A stretch of 7,832 nucleotides of DNA from CALACW01 sp963627915. GTDB lineage: Bacteria > Bacillota > Clostridia > Oscillospirales > Acutalibacteraceae. Position 1 is the first letter of the stretch. The number at the start of each line of letters is the position of its first letter. The DNA lies in contig CAVGCY010000061.1 of NCBI GenBank assembly GCA_963627915.1, positions 1-7,832 of the forward strand. Reading direction: 5' to 3'. Of the stretch, positions 6,328 through 7,832 are shown piece by piece. The position numbers and the translations under genes are program-made. Under the pieces are notes generated by a model. The model worked only from the letters and a program-made list of their open reading frames with translations. It made no database searches and was not told where the DNA came from.

Positions 6328-6356
6328 TTGCATTTGATGTTTTATTATGGTAAAAT
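6328..6356 (+). promoter_or_regulatory. Sigma-A-type promoter of spo0A
   Basis: TTGCAT (6328-6333) and TAAAAT (6351-6356) are spaced by 17 bp. The predicted start near 6363 gives a leader of about 77 nt. I see no sigma-H-type element such as that found before spo0A in Bacillus. Confidence 0.65.
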
Positions 6357-6439
6357 ATGGAAGCAATTGACAGTTAAAGTTACACCGAGATGTAAAAAAA
6401 TATTGATTGCCGATTATATCAACGAAAGGATGAAAAACA

Positions 6440-7222
6440 ATGAACAATCAAATTAAGGTACTGTTGACGGAGGATAATACGCAGTTCGGAAGAATGTGCG
6501 CAAAGGTACTCGTAAATAAGGGGTTTAACGTAAGTACGGTTTCAAAAAACGGCTCAGACGTAATTGAAGCGGTTGAACGAATCAGACCCGACATATTAAT
6601 AATAGACTCGTTTATGGCAAGTATAGACGGGCTGGGAGTTATAAAGAAGGTTAAGGAGAATAAGTCTGACGCTCCGATAGTGGTACTTATGTCGTCGGTT
6701 GACAGTCCGGCATTTGAAAAACAGATGATAACCTCCGGCGCGGATTATTACTTCATTAAACCGTTTGACGTGGATGTAATGTCGGACAGAATTAATCAGC
6801 TGTACGAGTGGAAGCAGATGAGCCGTGACGATGAGGATATCCGTTTATCAAGAGAGAGTAAAGATAACTCAAGACTTGAGGTTACTATATCCGAAATAAT
6901 GCATGAAATCGGCGTTCCCGCACATATAAAGGGCTATCAGTACTTAAGAGAAGCGATAATGCTGTGCGTAAACGACAGCGAAATTATGAACTCCGTTACA
7001 AAGCTGCTGTATCCGACCGTTGCAAAAAAGTATAACACAACTCCCTCGAGAGTTGAGAGAGCGATAAGGCATGCTATTGAGGTTGCATGGGACAGAGGCG
7101 ACGTGGACGTTTTAAGCTCCTACTTCGGCTATACCATTCAGAATACGCGCGGTAAGCCGACAAACAGCGAATTTATAGCAATGATAAGCGATAAATTGAT
7201 TTTAAAGCGTAAAGTGTCGTGA
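6440..7222 (+). CDS. spo0A: Sporulation master response regulator Spo0A
   Basis: This 260-residue protein is the usual length for Spo0A. Residues ~5-122 are a receiver domain: acidic pair Glu11-Asp12, phospho-acceptor Asp56 (LIID), Ser85 and Lys107 (IKPFD). The usual MP after the phospho-Asp is MA (59-60). Residues ~147-258 are the Spo0A DNA-binding domain, including HEIGVPAHIKGYQYLREAI (155-173), the recognition helix in TPSRVERAIRHAIEVAW (201-217) and the near-invariant GKPTNSEFIAMI (238-249). Phosphorylated Spo0A dimerises, binds 0A boxes and switches on early sporulation genes. The ATG follows AAAGGA with 9-nt spacing. The gene has its own promoter and terminator. In many Clostridia spo0A follows spoIVB; that gene is absent here. 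A second, paralogous spo0A elsewhere in the genome cannot be excluded. Confidence 0.96.
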   Translation: MNNQIKVLLTEDNTQFGRMCAKVLVNKGFNVSTVSKNGSDVIEAVERIRPDILIIDSFMASIDGLGVIKKVKENKSDAPIVVLMSSVDSPAFEKQMITSGADYYFIKPFDVDVMSDRINQLYEWKQMSRDDEDIRLSRESKDNSRLEVTISEIMHEIGVPAHIKGYQYLREAIMLCVNDSEIMNSVTKLLYPTVAKKYNTTPSRVERAIRHAIEVAWDRGDVDVLSSYFGYTIQNTRGKPTNSEFIAMISDKLILKRKVS

Positions 7223-7316
7223 ATTAAATAATATTTACGGTAAAAAACCGGACTTAAATGCTGCGGACTGATAACGAAGTATTAAACAAAACAAATTATC
7301 AGGTATGGCAAAGGCA

Positions 7317-7363
7317 AATAAAATCACCGAGAAAAGCCAAAAACTTTTCTCGGTGATTTTATT
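7317..7363. terminator. Intrinsic terminator downstream of spo0A
   Basis: A perfect 20-bp stem (7317-7336 with 7344-7363) with the 7-nt loop CCAAAAA. The 3' arm ends in TTTTATT. The stem is A/T at its base on both sides, so it may work in both directions. It starts 94 nt after the spo0A stop. Confidence 0.9.
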
Positions 7364-7403
7364 ATATGGGCACTGGAACGGTAGCTTTTCAGATTTATTA
7401 AAT

Positions 7404-7433
7404 GAAGGATGCCAAAATTCGTTGGCTGGCTTC
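7404..7433 (+). other. Hairpin 1 with GCCAA/TTGGC stem
   Basis: GAAG and CTTC form an outer stem, then a symmetric 3x3 internal loop, then GCCAA/TTGGC around the loop AATTCG. No T-run follows, so it is not a classical terminator. It shares its core and the flanking CTTCCTT with the hairpin at 7499-7530. Confidence 0.5.
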
Positions 7434-7498
7434 CTTGCAAAAACCTCCTAATTTTGTTGCTTTTATTGAGTTATTCAATCACTTCCCGAGAGAAAATC

Positions 7499-7530
7499 AA
7501 GAGTGCCAAGCAATAATTATTGGCATTCTT
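7499..7530 (+). other. Hairpin 2 with GCCAA/TTGGC stem
   Basis: AAGAGTGCCAA (7499-7509) pairs with TTGGCATTCTT (7520-7530) over 11 bp with one G-U pair, around a 10-nt A/T-rich loop. The TTCTTCCTT that follows is pyrimidine-rich, so it could be a weak terminator. Confidence 0.5.
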
Positions 7531-7544
7531 CCTTATCCACACAT

Positions 7545-7573
7545 TCGATTATTTTTGCGTTCTCCGTTACAAT
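7545..7573 (+). promoter_or_regulatory. Candidate promoter for the small gene at 7604
   Basis: TACAAT (7568-7573) is a good -10 element. The -35 position at 17-bp spacing holds TCGATT, which is poor. Transcription would start near 7580, only about 24 nt before the ATG. Confidence 0.35.
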
Positions 7574-7603
7574 AAGAGCAGAAATTTAAAGGAGGTCTGA
7601 CTT

Positions 7604-7807
7604 ATGAAAAAATATTACATTACGCTTACTACTGAGGAATGGCGGCTTATGATTGAATGTCTGAACAAACTCCGCAATCGGCTTATATCAGAGGGCAGAT
7701 ACACCGATGCCGTGGATGAAGTGCTTATCAAGGCAGCAAACGCTAAAATCAAAAAATTCAAAATTGCAGAGCAAAGAATAACTATTAAAAGTCAAGTCCT
7801 AAAATGA
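7604..7807 (+). CDS. Small protein of a mobile-element-associated type, function unknown
   Basis: This is a 67-residue basic protein with an excellent ribosome site, AAAGGAGGT (7588-7596), 7 nt before the ATG. It opens with a short beta-like segment (KKYYITLT), followed by a probable helix (EEWRLMIECLNKLRNRLISEG) and a second helix (YTDAVDEVLIKAANAK), with a Lys-rich tail. From memory, short proteins with this layout (TLTxEExRLxIxxLNxLRNxLIxEGRYTDAVDE) recur in integrative elements and plasmids of gut Clostridia, often near conjugation genes; I know no assigned function. No transposase, integrase or relaxase is in the window to confirm a mobile context. It might instead be a stand-alone chromosomal gene. 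Confidence 0.78.
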   Translation: MKKYYITLTTEEWRLMIECLNKLRNRLISEGRYTDAVDEVLIKAANAKIKKFKIAEQRITIKSQVLK

Positions 7808-7832
7808 AGATTTTACAAAAAATCCGTCGCCC

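Larger units (their letters stand above)
7223..7603. other. 381-bp intergenic region without a convincing gene
   Basis: The stretch holds the spo0A terminator (7317-7363), two related hairpins (7404-7433 and 7499-7530), an anti-Shine-Dalgarno motif (ACCTCCT, 7443-7449) and a candidate promoter (7545-7573) for the gene at 7604. No open reading frame with a credible ribosome site and start was found on either strand. Confidence 0.7.

Noticed and set aside
6054..6353. Forward 99-codon reading frame opposite the small reverse gene
   Set aside because: Cys- and Phe-rich composition without a domain, no ribosome site, and it runs through the spo0A promoter -35 and nearly through the -10.
7268..7302. 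CTGATAA/TTATCAG inverted repeat
   Set aside because: Seven base pairs around a 21-nt loop is easily expected by chance in AT-rich DNA.
7324..7440. Reverse 38-codon reading frame from a TTG after AGGAGGT
   Set aside because: The start is only 2 nt from the ribosome-like site, and the frame ends inside the spo0A terminator; at most a remnant.
7809..7824. GATTTT/AAAATC hairpin just after the last gene
   Set aside because: Six mostly A/T pairs with no T-run; too weak to call a terminator.

Overview
The window looks like the chromosome of an anaerobic, spore-forming Clostridia member, most likely an Oscillospirales/Ruminococcaceae-type gut or rumen bacterium. The reasons are AT-rich intergenic DNA, strong GGAGG-type ribosome sites, two secreted proteins ending in type I dockerins, Cys/His repeats of a kind common in Ruminococcus-like surface proteins, a c-di-AMP receptor of the Firmicutes DarA/PstA type, and a Spo0A. 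The taxonomic call is an inference from protein families, not a match to a known genome.

Region 1 (1-2720) is the end of a cell-surface operon. A 5'-truncated gene encodes the tail of a cohesin-like fold, four 41-residue Cys/His repeats, a short beta-rich module and a dockerin. It is followed 17 nt later by a secreted BspA-type leucine-rich-repeat protein with the same C-terminal module and dockerin. The two genes share a 465-bp near-identical 3' segment. A strong hairpin terminator closes the unit.

Region 2 (2721-6012) is the most interesting part. A well-formed sigma-A-type promoter drives a tight three-gene operon: an ABC exporter half-transporter with an unusual N-terminal PH-like domain and zinc ribbon, a DUF1854 protein, and a PII-like cyclic-di-AMP receptor. 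DUF1854 proteins and their partner ABC transporters are known mainly from cyanophycin-associated clusters in proteobacteria. Here no cyanophycin gene is visible, and the third gene suggests a transporter controlled by c-di-AMP. The operon ends in a hairpin that looks bidirectional.

Region 3 (6003-7363) holds a small unrecognised reverse-strand gene that converges on that terminator and diverges from spo0A. spo0A stands alone with its own promoter, a possible 0A box and a 20-bp-stem terminator.

Region 4 (7364-7832) is a gene-poor stretch with two related hairpins and an anti-Shine-Dalgarno motif, followed by a 67-residue protein of a type I associate with clostridial mobile elements. It may be the edge of an integrated element that continues past the window.
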